Source: an uncultured Paracoccaceae bacterium (GTDB lineage: Bacteria; Pseudomonadota; Alphaproteobacteria; Rhodobacterales; Rhodobacteraceae). Taken from it: a stretch of DNA of 64,000 bases. Where the stretch lies: NCBI GenBank assembly GCA_951812615.1, contig CATOSU010000004.1, positions 1-64,000 on the forward strand. The letters are read 5' to 3'. Position numbers and translations under genes: made by a program. Shown piece by piece: positions 54,375 through 63,940 of the stretch. Under the pieces are notes generated by a model. The model did no database searches, was not told where the DNA came from, and was given only the letters and a program-made list of their open reading frames with translations. Positions within the stretch are counted from its first letter, which is position 1; the number at the start of each line of letters is the position of its first letter.

Positions 54375-55352
54375 ATGCCGCAGATCCCCATTCCCGAGAT
54401 TTATGACACCGCCAGAGCCGCCCTGATCCGCCACGGCGCCGCCGACTGGATCGCCACCGAAGTGGCGAACGCCACCGCCGAAAGCGAGGCGCTGGGCAAC
54501 CGCATCTGCGGGCTCTATTATCTCGAAAGCTATTGCCAGCAACTGACCACCGGGCGGGTCAGCGGCACCGCCGATCCCGTGGTCACCCGCCCCCGGCCCG
54601 GCAGTGTCCATGTCGATGGCCGGCTCGGCTTTGCCCAGCCCGCCTTTGCCCGCGGGCTGCCCGAGGCCATCGCCGCGGCCCGCGAAAGCGGCACCGCCTT
54701 ACTCGCCGTCGGTCATACCCACACCTGCACATCCGTCGGTTATTTCACCGGTCAGATCGCCCGGGCCGGGCTGATCGGGCTGGGCATGACTAACGCGTCA
54801 CCCATCGTCGCGCCGCCCGGTGGCAAGACCCGCGTGATCGGCACCAATCCGATCGCTTTTTCGGTGCCCGACGGACAGGGCGGGGTGGCCATGCAGTTCG
54901 ATCAGTCCACCACCACCGTCGCGCTGGGCAAGATCACCATGGCCAACGCCGCGGGTGAGCCGATCCCCGAAGGCTGGGCCGTCGACGCGGAAGGCAAACC
55001 CACCACCGATCCCAAGGCCGCCCTGCAAGGGTCGCTGGTCAGCATGGGCGGCTACAAGGGCTGGGGCTTTGGCCTGATGGCCGAGCTTCTGGCTGCCGGC
55101 CTGACCGGGTCGGTCACCTCGCAAAACGTCAAACCCCTGAAAGCGCCCGAGGGCCCACCGCACGATCTGGGTCAGTTCTACCTGCTGATCGACCCCGCCA
55201 ACGCGCCGGGTTTCTTCGACACGCTGGCCGAGGTCGCCGCCGCCGTCGCGCAGGACGAAGGCGCACGCATGCCGGGGCAGGGGCGGCAACCGGCAGAGGC
55301 GGTCGAGGTGCCACAGGCGCTGTGGGATCTGTGCCGCGGTCTTGTGGGCTAG
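54375..55352 (+). CDS. Ldh-family (type 2 malate/L-lactate) dehydrogenase
   Basis: The 325-residue protein is an NAD(P)-dependent hydroxyacid dehydrogenase of the unusual Ldh fold: active-site His in VGHTHTCTSVG (elsewhere in relatives H-x-x-x-x-x-Y), TRVIGTNPIAFSVP and GSLVSMGGYKGWGFGLM. The substrate may be malate, lactate, sulfolactate or ureidoglycolate. It begins two bases after the lolD stop; a common transcript is likely though the functions are unrelated. Confidence 0.9.
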   Translation: MPQIPIPEIYDTARAALIRHGAADWIATEVANATAESEALGNRICGLYYLESYCQQLTTGRVSGTADPVVTRPRPGSVHVDGRLGFAQPAFARGLPEAIAAARESGTALLAVGHTHTCTSVGYFTGQIARAGLIGLGMTNASPIVAPPGGKTRVIGTNPIAFSVPDGQGGVAMQFDQSTTTVALGKITMANAAGEPIPEGWAVDAEGKPTTDPKAALQGSLVSMGGYKGWGFGLMAELLAAGLTGSVTSQNVKPLKAPEGPPHDLGQFYLLIDPANAPGFFDTLAEVAAAVAQDEGARMPGQGRQPAEAVEVPQALWDLCRGLVG

Positions 55353-55510
55353 AAAACGGGGCGGTCACCCGGGAAGATCACAATCCAAACGTCCGAAGGT
55401 GCCCCCAGCGCGTGAACGCGGCCCTCTGGGCCGCCGCGCATCGTGCGTTTCAAGGCGGTTTGAGCGGAGGTCAGGTGTTTGCGTCTGATGACAACAGGCT
55501 CAAAACTGGC

Positions 55511-55837
55511 TCAAACGCCCCCCTCCGCCAGATCGCAATGCCGGATCGTGCGGCTTTCGACCAGTTCCGCTTCGGCCGGGTCGATATGCGGGCTGTCGTA
55601 ATCCTCCCCGACAAATGCTTTCAGCGCGTCCGGATCTTCCCAGATCATGACAAAGCTGAACGCGCGCGGGCTCTCGGGCCGCGCGGCGCCGGGCAATACT
55701 TGCACGATCCCCTTGGTGCGGCGCATCAGCGGAATGGCGGTCCCGTAAAAGAACTCGGAAAACGCCTGTTCCTTCCCCGCCTGTCGGTTTCGGCGACCGG
55801 GTCCGTCGCCCGCCGCCGCCGCGACAGCGTAACACAA
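55511..55837 (-). CDS. ABM-like monooxygenase-fold protein
   Basis: From about residue 20 the sequence fits a ferredoxin-like ABM domain: GKEQAFSEFFYGTAIPLMRR, ARPESPRAFSFVMIWEDPD and DSPHIDPAEAELVES. The first 20 residues (MCYAVAAAAGDGPGRRN) do not look family-like, so the true start may be lost or lie at another codon. It is divergent from the M20 amidohydrolase gene. Confidence 0.6.
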   Translation of the reverse strand: MCYAVAAAAGDGPGRRNRQAGKEQAFSEFFYGTAIPLMRRTKGIVQVLPGAARPESPRAFSFVMIWEDPDALKAFVGEDYDSPHIDPAEAELVESRTIRHCDLAEGGV

Positions 55838-55929
55838 TTCACGCGATGCTTCGCGGACGCGCGACAGGGCCTATTCCCAAAACCCCGCAATTTGGATTGA
55901 ATGCGCGGGCGACCACCGGAGACCCGCCC

Positions 55930-57126
55930 ATGACCCAGTCCGCCCTCAACACCCGCCACCACAACCGTATCGCCGACCTGCACGGGGACATCACTGCATG
56001 GCGGCGCGATCTGCACATGCACCCCGAAACCGGCTTCGAGGAACACCGCACAGCCGCCATCGTCGCCGACAAGCTGCGGGCCTTCGGTGTTGACGAAGTG
56101 ATCACCGGCATGGCCACCACCGGGGTTGTCGGCATCATCCGCGGGGCGCAGGCGGGGCCGATGATCGGGCTCCGGGCCGACATGGACGCGTTGCCGATGC
56201 AGGAACATGGCGATGTGCCATGGAAATCGGTCACCCCCGGCAAGATGCACGCCTGCGGCCATGACGGGCACACCTCGATGCTGCTGGGCGCGGCGCAGAT
56301 CCTTGCCGAAACCCGCGATTTCGCCGGTTCGGTTGCGGTTATCTTCCAGCCCGCCGAGGAAGGCGGCGGCGGGGGCGGCGTGATGGTGCGCGAAGGGCTT
56401 TTTGATCAGGCCGACTGTCAGTCGGTCTGGGGCCTGCACAACTGGCCCGGACTGCCGCTGGGCCGGTTCGGCGCCATCTCCGGCCCGATCATGGCTGGCA
56501 TCGACTATTTCGACATCACCATCCGCGGGCAGGGCACCCATGCCGGCCTGCCGCATCTGGGGGTCGACACGGTGCTGGCCGCCGCGCAACTGGTCACCGC
56601 GATCCAGAGCGTGCCGGGCCGCAGTGTGTCGCCGCATGAAACCGCGACCATCGGGGTCAGCATGTTCAAAGGCTCGGACGCCTATGTGGTGATGCCCGAT
56701 CAGGCGGTGATCGGCGGCTCGGTGCGCTATTTCGATGACGCCACACGCGACGTGGCCGAGGCGCGGATCCGCCGGCTGGCCGAAGGGATCGCGGCCGGGT
56801 TTGGCGCCGAGGCGGTCATCGATTACCGCAAGAACTATCCGCCAACAATCAACCACGCCGCCGAAACCGACACCGCGGCGCAGGTGGCCGCGGCGCTGGC
56901 CGGGCCCGATGCCGTCTTGCGAGAAAGCGAGCCCTGCATGGCGGGCGAGGATTTCTCCTTCATGCTGAACGAGCGGCCCGGCAATTACATCTGGATGGGC
57001 ACCGATCAGCCGGGGCGCAACAACGCTATGGTCCACTACCCGGATTATGATTTCAACGATGCTGCCATCCCGGTTGGCGTCGGTTACTGGCTCGGGCTTG
57101 TCGACCGGTTGCTGCCGGCGAAATGA
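55930..57126 (+). CDS. M20-family amidohydrolase (hippurate hydrolase-like)
   Basis: The 398-residue metallopeptidase-fold enzyme has LHMHPETGFEEH, CGHDGHTSMLLGAA, the catalytic Glu in QPAEEGGGG, GLHNWPGLPLG and the last metal residue in AGEDFSFM. It removes an N-acyl group, for example from hippurate or indole-acetyl-amino acids. The chosen start MTQSALNTR begins 29 codons into the open frame because the family homology does. Confidence 0.92.
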   Translation: MTQSALNTRHHNRIADLHGDITAWRRDLHMHPETGFEEHRTAAIVADKLRAFGVDEVITGMATTGVVGIIRGAQAGPMIGLRADMDALPMQEHGDVPWKSVTPGKMHACGHDGHTSMLLGAAQILAETRDFAGSVAVIFQPAEEGGGGGGVMVREGLFDQADCQSVWGLHNWPGLPLGRFGAISGPIMAGIDYFDITIRGQGTHAGLPHLGVDTVLAAAQLVTAIQSVPGRSVSPHETATIGVSMFKGSDAYVVMPDQAVIGGSVRYFDDATRDVAEARIRRLAEGIAAGFGAEAVIDYRKNYPPTINHAAETDTAAQVAAALAGPDAVLRESEPCMAGEDFSFMLNERPGNYIWMGTDQPGRNNAMVHYPDYDFNDAAIPVGVGYWLGLVDRLLPAK

Positions 57127-57236
57127 TCCGTCGGCAAGGCGGTCGTGATGCGGCTTGATCTGCGTCAAGGCCGCTCGCTATTGTCCGTGCAAAGCTCAAC
57201 CCAAGGTGGGACAGGACACAGCCCCGGAGGATCCCG

Positions 57237-57641
57237 ATGAAACAGGCAATCCGCATCGCGCCGCTTCTGCTGGCCGCTTCGCTCGGCACCGCCGCGGCGC
57301 AGGACGTCCGCGAAGGCGCGGCGCTCTACCGTGAGTTTTGTGCCACCTGTCACGGGGTGGATGGCATGGGCGACGGCCCGATGGCCGGTGTGCTGACCAT
57401 CAAGCCGCGCGATCTGACCCTGCTGCAGGCCAACAATGACGGGATCTTCCCGGTTGCACAGGTTGCGGCCCGGATCGACGGGCGCGACCCGCTGGTCAGC
57501 CATGGCAGCCCGATGCCGGTTTATGGCTTCTTCTTCGAAGGCGAGGACGCGACCATCAAGACACATACCGGCCAGCCGCTGATGACCAGCCAGCCGATTG
57601 TTGATCTTCTGACGTATTTGGAGTCTCTTCAGAACGATTGA
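57237..57641 (+). CDS. Periplasmic class I cytochrome c
   Basis: The 134-residue protein has a signal peptide (IAPLLLAASLGTAAA) and one haem-binding motif CATCH; the sixth ligand is probably Met in MPVYGF (PMPVYG). It transfers electrons in the periplasm. A second small cytochrome gene follows after 27 bases. Promoter elements are not obvious. Confidence 0.9.
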   Translation: MKQAIRIAPLLLAASLGTAAAQDVREGAALYREFCATCHGVDGMGDGPMAGVLTIKPRDLTLLQANNDGIFPVAQVAARIDGRDPLVSHGSPMPVYGFFFEGEDATIKTHTGQPLMTSQPIVDLLTYLESLQND

Positions 57642-57668
57642 TTTTCGACTGAACGGAACCCGCCCGAT

Positions 57669-58049
57669 ATGAAACCCCTCTGGATCCCGCTGTTGCCGGT
57701 CCTCGCGCTGGCCGCGGCCTGCGCAGCCAACGAAATGCCCGGCCCCTCCGAGGGGCAGGCGCTCTTTGCTCAGAACTGCACGTCCTGCCATGGCAACGAC
57801 GCCACTGGCGGAGACGGGCCCGACCTGACGCGCATCGCCGCCCGCAACGGCGGCACCTTCCCCGCGGCGCAGGTTCTGTCACAGATCGACGGCTATGGGC
57901 GCGGCAAGGTCTCAGCCGAGATCATGCCGGAATTCGGCGCGCTTCTGGAAGGCGACCTGGTGCCGGTCGATATCGACGGCACGCTCACGCCCACCCCGCG
58001 CCCGCTGGCGGCCCTGCTGGCCTATCTGGAGAGCATCCAGACGCCTTAG
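57669..58049 (+). CDS. Cytochrome c lipoprotein
   Basis: The 126-residue protein has a lipoprotein-type signal (VLALAAACAAN, Cys as acyl site) and the haem motif CTSCH; MPEFGAL supplies the likely axial Met. It is related to the preceding cytochrome in length and order of motifs (YLESI near the end of both). The pair may pass electrons to a shared oxidase or dehydrogenase not encoded here. Confidence 0.88.
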   Translation: MKPLWIPLLPVLALAAACAANEMPGPSEGQALFAQNCTSCHGNDATGGDGPDLTRIAARNGGTFPAAQVLSQIDGYGRGKVSAEIMPEFGALLEGDLVPVDIDGTLTPTPRPLAALLAYLESIQTP

Positions 58050-58209
58050 TCCGTCCCGGGCCGCCTCAGGCCGCCCATTCGGATGCACAGCCAGCAGCCA
58101 GCGTACCGGGTGTCAGCGCCACGTGACTCAGCCGCCGGGTCGTGCTATTCTCAACCGATACGTGAAGTTCTATCTGTCAACTCACTTCAATGCCCCCAGA
58201 TCCGTTGCC

Positions 58210-59181
58210 ATGCTGTTTGTCACCAACCGTTTCCCGCGTCAGAGCATCCGCACCCGCCGCGGCCGCAAGTTCAATTTCGATCTCAGGAACAACGCGCCCA
58301 GCAATTCGGTCTTTTTCTGCGAAGCCGGCGAGAACGGCGATCACACCGAGATTGGCAGCGAAGACTTCCTCGCCCGATTGAAGGACAGCGCGTACCGGCA
58401 GGTTCTGCTATATGTCCACGGCTTCAACAATCTGCCCGATCAGGTCTTCGACATGGCCGGTGAATTGCAGGACCTGTGCGACAAGGCCAAAGACAAAGAA
58501 GCGCTGGTGGTGCCGCTGATCTGGCCCTGCGATGCCGGAATGGGGATCGTCGACAAATACTGGGACGATCAGAAATCCGCCGACCTCAGCGCCGGGTCCT
58601 TCGCGCGGGTCCTGGAAAAGTTCATGGCCTGGCGCAATTCGGACGCCAACGACCCCGAGGTTGCGCCCTGCCTCAAGCGGATCAACATGCTGGCCCATTC
58701 GATGGGCAACCGGGTCCTGCGCCAGACGCTGAACAACTGGGACCGCTACGATTTGGCATCCGGTGTGCCGCTGATGTTCCGCAACACGTTCATGGTTGCC
58801 GCCGATGTCGTCAACGAAACCCTGCACGAAGGCCAGCCCGGCGAACTGATCAGCCACGCCTCGCGCAATGTGGTTGTGTATTATGCCTCGGACGACATGG
58901 CCCTGCGCGCCAGCAAGGCGGCAAATCTGAAAAACAAGGTCGCCTCACGCCGGCTGGGTCATACCGGCCCCGAGGATATGCGCAAAACCCCGCGGAATGT
59001 GTTTCAGGCCGATTGTGACGACATCAACACTGATTATGACATGCCCAAGGGCCACAACTATTTTCGGTATGGCAAGACCGCGGGCCAGCCCGGGGCGGTG
59101 TTTACCCATATCTTTCAGTGTATCAGAACGGGCCGCGTGTTTCCGGGCGATCCCGACCAGCGTACCATCATTCTGAAGTAG
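58210..59181 (+). CDS. DUF900-type alpha/beta hydrolase
   Basis: The protein has LLYVHGFNNLPDQVFDM and the nucleophile elbow LAHSMGNRVL, the signature of DUF900-type esterases, and a C-terminal His in KGHNYFRYG. It is 323 residues from the ATG at 58,210. A GTG at 58,162 in the same frame would add 16 residues (VKFYLSTHFNAPRS). There is no signal peptide from the ATG, so it acts in the cytoplasm unless the longer form is used. Confidence 0.8.
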   Translation: MLFVTNRFPRQSIRTRRGRKFNFDLRNNAPSNSVFFCEAGENGDHTEIGSEDFLARLKDSAYRQVLLYVHGFNNLPDQVFDMAGELQDLCDKAKDKEALVVPLIWPCDAGMGIVDKYWDDQKSADLSAGSFARVLEKFMAWRNSDANDPEVAPCLKRINMLAHSMGNRVLRQTLNNWDRYDLASGVPLMFRNTFMVAADVVNETLHEGQPGELISHASRNVVVYYASDDMALRASKAANLKNKVASRRLGHTGPEDMRKTPRNVFQADCDDINTDYDMPKGHNYFRYGKTAGQPGAVFTHIFQCIRTGRVFPGDPDQRTIILK

Positions 59182-59185
59182 CACC

Positions 59186-59995
59186 TCAGACCCGCCAGCG
59201 TAACAGCCGCCGTTCCAGCAGGCCGATGACTGCGCTGACCAGCACGCCCAACACCGACAGGATCACCACGCCGGCAAACAGCCGTTCTAGATCGTAAAGC
59301 GAACCGGCTTCGAGGATGTACGCCCCAATCCCGTATTCCGCGCCCAGCATTTCGGCCGCCACCAGCAGGATGATCGCGATCGCAAGGCTGATGCGCAGCC
59401 CCGACAGGATCCCCGGCATCGCCCCCGGCAGCACGATCTTGCGCACGATCGAGGCCCAGCTCAGCCCGAAACTCTGCCCCATCCGGATCAGCGTCCGGTC
59501 GACATTGTCCACGGCGCCATAGGTCGCCACCACCGTGGGTGTGAAGGTGCCAAAGGCAATGAGCGCGTATTTCGATCCCTCGCCGATGCCGAACCAGATC
59601 ACGAAGAGCGGCAGCAGAGCGATCTTGGGGATCGGAAACAGCGCCGCGACCAGTGGTACCAGCCCGGCCCGGGCGAGGCTGAAGAGCCCGATCATCGTGC
59701 CGACCGTGACCCCGACGCTGACCCCCAGCGCCGACCCGACCACCAGCCGTGACAGCGACGGGCCCATGTGATCGAAAAGCCGCCCGGTCGAAATGAGTTC
59801 GCCAAACGTGGCCAGCACATCGGACGGTTTGGGCAGCGTGAGCGCCGAAATCCACCCCGCTTGCGTGCCCCATTCGGCAATCCCGACCAGCAGCACGAAA
59901 ACCACAACGCCCACACCGCGCACCCGCCTGGGCGAAAACCCGCCGCCGCGAAACCCGACCTCGTGCGATCCCTCAGACATCGACCAGTTCCGCAT
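59186..59995 (-). CDS. ABC importer permease, NitT/TauT type
   Basis: The 269-residue protein has six membrane helices and the SsuC/TauC-type EAA loop (SFGLSWASIVRKIVLPGAMPGI). It overlaps the ATPase gene by 23 bases. With that ATPase and the binding protein at 60,795 it forms an importer for a sulfonate, nitrate or aromatic-type compound. The gene order is binding protein, ATPase, permease. Confidence 0.9.
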   Translation of the reverse strand: MRNWSMSEGSHEVGFRGGGFSPRRVRGVGVVVFVLLVGIAEWGTQAGWISALTLPKPSDVLATFGELISTGRLFDHMGPSLSRLVVGSALGVSVGVTVGTMIGLFSLARAGLVPLVAALFPIPKIALLPLFVIWFGIGEGSKYALIAFGTFTPTVVATYGAVDNVDRTLIRMGQSFGLSWASIVRKIVLPGAMPGILSGLRISLAIAIILLVAAEMLGAEYGIGAYILEAGSLYDLERLFAGVVILSVLGVLVSAVIGLLERRLLRWRV

Positions 59996-60740
59996 CCGCT
60001 GCCTGCGCTTCTTCGCGCATCAGCTCCCACAGATGCGCCTGCCGCGCTTCCAGCGCAGGATCGCCCCGCTTGCGCGCCTCGAGCGGTTCGGGAATCTCCA
60101 CGATCTCCCGGATCTGCCCCGGCCGGCGCGACAGCACCACGATGAAATGGCCCAGCCGCACCGCCTCGTTCAGGTTGTGCGTGACATAAACGGCGGTAAA
60201 CCGCTGCCGCGCATACAGGCTGACCAGATCGTCCATCAGCAATTCGCGTGTCTGGCTGTCCAGCGCCGACAAAGGCTCGTCCAGCAACAGTACAGCGGGG
60301 TTCACCGCCAGCGCCCGCGCGATCGCCACCCGCTGCTTCATCCCGCCCGACAGTTGCCGGGGCAGGGCATCGGCAAAATCCGAAAGCCGCGTCCGCGCCA
60401 GAACATCGTCGATGATCCGGTCGGTTTCCGCGGCCCCGATCCCGTGATCTTCCAGCACCAGCGATATGTTGCCACACACGGTCCGCCACGGCAGCAGCGC
60501 AAAATCCTGAAACACGTAAGTCAGCGGGTTCAGACAGCCTTCGGGCGGATCGCCCAGCTGCAAAACCCGGCCTGACGACGCCCGTTCCAGCCCGCCGATC
60601 AGCCGCAGCAGCGTGGACTTGCCGCAGCCCGACGGCCCGACGATACACACCACCCGGCCAGCCGGGATCAACAGCGATATGTCCCGCAGGACCTCGGTGC
60701 CGCCATAGGAATGCCCGATGGCTTCCAGCTTCAATTCCAT
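59973..60740 (-). CDS. ABC importer ATPase, NitT/TauT type
   Basis: The 255-residue protein has Walker A GPSGCGKST, signature LSGGMKQR and Walker B VLLLDEPLSALD, the pattern of SsuB/TauB. It belongs to the same three-gene unit as its neighbours and lies 54 bases after the binding-protein gene. Confidence 0.93.
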   Translation of the reverse strand: MELKLEAIGHSYGGTEVLRDISLLIPAGRVVCIVGPSGCGKSTLLRLIGGLERASSGRVLQLGDPPEGCLNPLTYVFQDFALLPWRTVCGNISLVLEDHGIGAAETDRIIDDVLARTRLSDFADALPRQLSGGMKQRVAIARALAVNPAVLLLDEPLSALDSQTRELLMDDLVSLYARQRFTAVYVTHNLNEAVRLGHFIVVLSRRPGQIREIVEIPEPLEARKRGDPALEARQAHLWELMREEAQAADAELVDV

Positions 60741-60794
60741 GACGGTCTCCGGCAGAGGGCAGGGGCGTCACCGGCGACGCCCCGTGCCACAGAT

Positions 60795-61811
60795 TCAGGC
60801 GCCGATGATCTCGACATAGGACGGATCGACCAGATCCTCCATCGAAACTGAGGCATCCACCAGATCCTCGGACTTGAACCAGTCCAGCTGATCCTGCACC
60901 GAGGCCACGTTCAGCGCCGCGCCCGCGTTCAGCCGCATCGTGCCGTTGATGATCGACTTTGCCGCCTTTTCGCGCGGCCGGTCGGCATAGACATATTTAT
61001 GGATCAGATCGACCATCTCGTTCACGCCGTCCTCGCCGCCGGTCCGGTCGATCATCGCCGCGGCATAATCGTCGATGCCCTTGGAAAACGCGCCAAGGAA
61101 GGCGCCGGTCATGTCCCGCTCGTTCGCTGCGTTGTTGGCGGATGTGAACACCGTCGTCACCTGATAATCGGGGATGTAATCCGCGACATCACCGATGATA
61201 TGCACAGCGCCCGAGCCCGACAGAGGCTTGGCGATATGGGGCACGATGGACCACGCGTCGATCTGGCCGGATTTCAGCGCTCCGATGATCGCACCCACTT
61301 TCTGCAGAGGCTTGAAGCTCAGCGCGGCGCCTTCGGCCGCGGCGATCTTGGACCCCATATAGTGGAACGAAGACCCGGCCTGGGTGATGCCGAAGCTCTT
61401 GCCGTCCAGCGCGGCGGGCGAGGTCAGACCGGCCTGATAGGCCGCGTCCGAAGCCAGGATCTTCTGCCCGTCAATGCCCGCTTCCTCGCTCAGCGCACCG
61501 CCGATCACCTTGATCGCGCCCTTCTGCGCCAGCGAAATCAGACCGCCGGATATGGCGGTGACCGCATAGTCGATGTCGCGGCTGGCCATGGCCACCGCCA
61601 TCGGTTGTGCCGCCTGGAAGAATACAAATTCCACGTCCAGCCCGGCCTCGGCGAAATAGCCGCGCTCAAGGGCGATGAAGCTGCCCGAATGCGAGGTAAA
61701 GCGCAGCGCGCCGACCTTGATCTTGCGGTTTGCGGCAATGGCCGGGGCGGCCAGCGAGGCGGCTGCGGTGCCGCCCAGCAGGGCCAGCGTATGGCGTCGA
61801 TTGAGTTTCAT
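60795..61811 (-). CDS. ABC importer binding protein, NitT/TauT type, Tat-exported
   Basis: The 338-residue protein has a twin-arginine signal (NRRHTLALLGGTAAASLAAPA), then the NMT1/THI5-like fold (GALRFTSHSGSFIALERGYF, GGALSEEAGIDGQK). Tat export suggests that it is folded before transport. Divergence from the FAD monooxygenase gene (223 bases) hints that the ligand is the monooxygenase substrate, perhaps an aromatic acid. That is inference. Confidence 0.9.
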   Translation of the reverse strand: MKLNRRHTLALLGGTAAASLAAPAIAANRKIKVGALRFTSHSGSFIALERGYFAEAGLDVEFVFFQAAQPMAVAMASRDIDYAVTAISGGLISLAQKGAIKVIGGALSEEAGIDGQKILASDAAYQAGLTSPAALDGKSFGITQAGSSFHYMGSKIAAAEGAALSFKPLQKVGAIIGALKSGQIDAWSIVPHIAKPLSGSGAVHIIGDVADYIPDYQVTTVFTSANNAANERDMTGAFLGAFSKGIDDYAAAMIDRTGGEDGVNEMVDLIHKYVYADRPREKAAKSIINGTMRLNAGAALNVASVQDQLDWFKSEDLVDASVSMEDLVDPSYVEIIGA

Positions 61812-62034
61812 GAAATCCTCTCTTTCCCGTATACGCCAAAGCCTAGCGTGTTTGATTCCGGGTGCCGAGTCGGTTTCTGCCCGACGGCGTCAGACAATGG
61901 GACCTGCCGCCCGTGATCAGGTTGGCCAGTCATCGGGCATCAGCAGCCGGTCGTCGGTAAAAAGCTATGTTCTGTCCACAGATTTTAGCCCATTGTGCGC
62001 GGGATTGCGCCCCTCTTCCCGAACGGATCCAACC

Positions 62035-63243
62035 ATGACCTTGCCCCAGACCTCCCGACCGCTCGATGTCATCGTCATCGGCTCCGGTATCGCCGGTATG
62101 AGCACCGCCATCGCGCTCACCCTGTCCGGCCACCGCGTCCGCGTTTTCGAACGGGTCAGACAGCTGACCGAGGTCGGCGCCGGGCTTCAGGTCAGCGCCA
62201 ATGCCGGCCATGTCTACAACGCACTGGGCATGGGTGAGGCGCTGATCGCCCGTTCGGTGCCGCCGGATCGATGGGTGGTCCGGTTGGGCACGACCGGCGA
62301 GGTCCTGACCGCCTTCGATCTCGGCCGTCCGCATCTGGAACAGCACGGCTTCCCCTGCTGCAACATCCACCGCGCCGACCTGCTGGATATTCTGCTGGAC
62401 CGGCTGCACGCGGTTGCACCCGGTGCCCTGCATCTGGGCGCCGAGGCCACGGGCTATGCCGAAACCGGCAACAATGTCACCGTCGATCTCGCGGATGGCC
62501 GGCAGATCAGCGGCGATCTTCTGGTGGCCGCCGACGGTGTCCGCTCGCCGATCCGGTCGCAGATCCTCGGTCCCGACCGGGCCGAGTTTTCCGGCAACGT
62601 CGCGTGGCGTTCGGTCATCCCTGCCGACCGCCTGCCGGCGGATTTCATGCCGCCTGACCACGTGGCCTGGGTCGGCCCGGGCCGCCATTTCGTCATGTAC
62701 TGGCTGCGCAACCGGACGCTCCTGAACGTTGTCGGCGTGGTCGAGGGCAGCACGGATGTCGAAGAAAGCTGGACCGTGCGCGCCGACTGGCAGACATTCA
62801 AGTCCGACTTTGCCGGGTGGCATCCCGACATTCAGGCCGCAATCAATGCCTCGGACCGCGAAAACTGCTTTCGCTGGTCGCTGAATATCCGCGAACCGGT
62901 CTTCAACTGGCGTTCGGAGCGGGCGGTGGTGATCGGCGATGCTGCGCATCCCATGTTGCCCTATCTCGCCCAGGGCGCAGCGGCCGCCGTCGAAGACGCG
63001 GCCATCCTGACGCGGGTTCTGGCCGGAGATGCCGCGGTGCCCGCCGCGCTTGAGCGGTTCCAGCGCATTCGCGCGCCGCGGGCCGCCCGGGTCGTGGAAA
63101 GCGCCAACCGTTTGCGCCGGATCAACCACATGAGCGACGAGGCCGAGCTGAGGAAGCTGATAGATGCCAGCGCCGATCTCTTTGCTGAACGCGACACCTG
63201 GCTCTATTGCTACAATCCGATCACCGCACCGCTGGATCCCTGA
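62035..63243 (+). CDS. FAD-dependent aromatic monooxygenase
   Basis: The 402-residue protein has the FAD motif GSGIAGMSTAIAL, the RVFERVRQL strand, the DG motif in LLVAADGVRSPIRS and the GD motif in VIGDAAHPMLPYLAQGAA. It is of the salicylate- or 3-hydroxybenzoate-hydroxylase type that uses NAD(P)H and oxygen. It stands divergent from the ABC importer. No ring-cleavage gene is nearby. Confidence 0.9.
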   Translation: MTLPQTSRPLDVIVIGSGIAGMSTAIALTLSGHRVRVFERVRQLTEVGAGLQVSANAGHVYNALGMGEALIARSVPPDRWVVRLGTTGEVLTAFDLGRPHLEQHGFPCCNIHRADLLDILLDRLHAVAPGALHLGAEATGYAETGNNVTVDLADGRQISGDLLVAADGVRSPIRSQILGPDRAEFSGNVAWRSVIPADRLPADFMPPDHVAWVGPGRHFVMYWLRNRTLLNVVGVVEGSTDVEESWTVRADWQTFKSDFAGWHPDIQAAINASDRENCFRWSLNIREPVFNWRSERAVVIGDAAHPMLPYLAQGAAAAVEDAAILTRVLAGDAAVPAALERFQRIRAPRAARVVESANRLRRINHMSDEAELRKLIDASADLFAERDTWLYCYNPITAPLDP

Positions 63244-63256
63244 CACGTTCCGGGCC

Positions 63257-63940
63257 TCAGGCACAGATCCCGTTCAGTTCCGCGCCCTTCCACGGCATCC
63301 ACACGTCGCTTTCACGCCCCCGCTTCGGCAGATCGCTGACCGGCATCACTGCCGCCAGCATATCATGCAGCCTCTGCGTCCGGGCCGCCTGCGGCGCCAG
63401 CGCCCGGCAGCACACATATTCCTCCACAATGCCGCCCTGCTGCTCATAGCCGAAACTCAGGAAATCGGGCGTGCCGTTAATGTCGAACAGGTAGGGGTCT
63501 TCACTCGCCGAATGCTCGGCCGCCGCCTTCAGCGGATGATACCCGGTCAGTTTCCGGTTCTGCCACTGCCAGACATGGGTGGCCTCATGCGCCAGCAGCA
63601 TCGCACCCACCAGATGCAGCCGGTCGGGATAGTCCGGCACGTAGTCCTCCACGTACCAGTCCTTGGCGAAAAAGATACGGTTGAACACCGTGACCGCGGC
63701 CGGGCTGACGGTGACAACCTCGCGCCTGACCGGCGGCAGGATGCGTTCTCGGCAGGTGACCCGCGGGCGCGGCTTACGCTCGAAGGTAACCTCTCCCACC
63801 AGCGCACCGTCGACCATGCGCATCCGGCTCTGGTTCAGACTGTCGCCATGCAGTTTCGACAGAAAAACGGATTCGGTCTCAGTGAGCTTCCGCCCACAGC
63901 CGGAAATCAGCAACAGGATCAGCAAGAACCGCATCAACAT
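63257..63940 (-). CDS. HExxH-motif lipoprotein, putative zinc protease
   Basis: The 227-residue protein has a lipoprotein signal (FLLILLLISGC, Cys as acyl site) and the segment LLAHEATHVWQWQ with HEATH fitting the HExxH zinc motif. Further Glu residues (GGIVEEYVC) could be the third ligand. Two Cys in EYVCCRA and one near the end may form disulfides. Proteins of the DUF4157-like group share the HE-x-x-H-x-W-Q-W pattern. The target is unknown. Confidence 0.75.
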   Translation of the reverse strand: MLMRFLLILLLISGCGRKLTETESVFLSKLHGDSLNQSRMRMVDGALVGEVTFERKPRPRVTCRERILPPVRREVVTVSPAAVTVFNRIFFAKDWYVEDYVPDYPDRLHLVGAMLLAHEATHVWQWQNRKLTGYHPLKAAAEHSASEDPYLFDINGTPDFLSFGYEQQGGIVEEYVCCRALAPQAARTQRLHDMLAAVMPVSDLPKRGRESDVWMPWKGAELNGICA

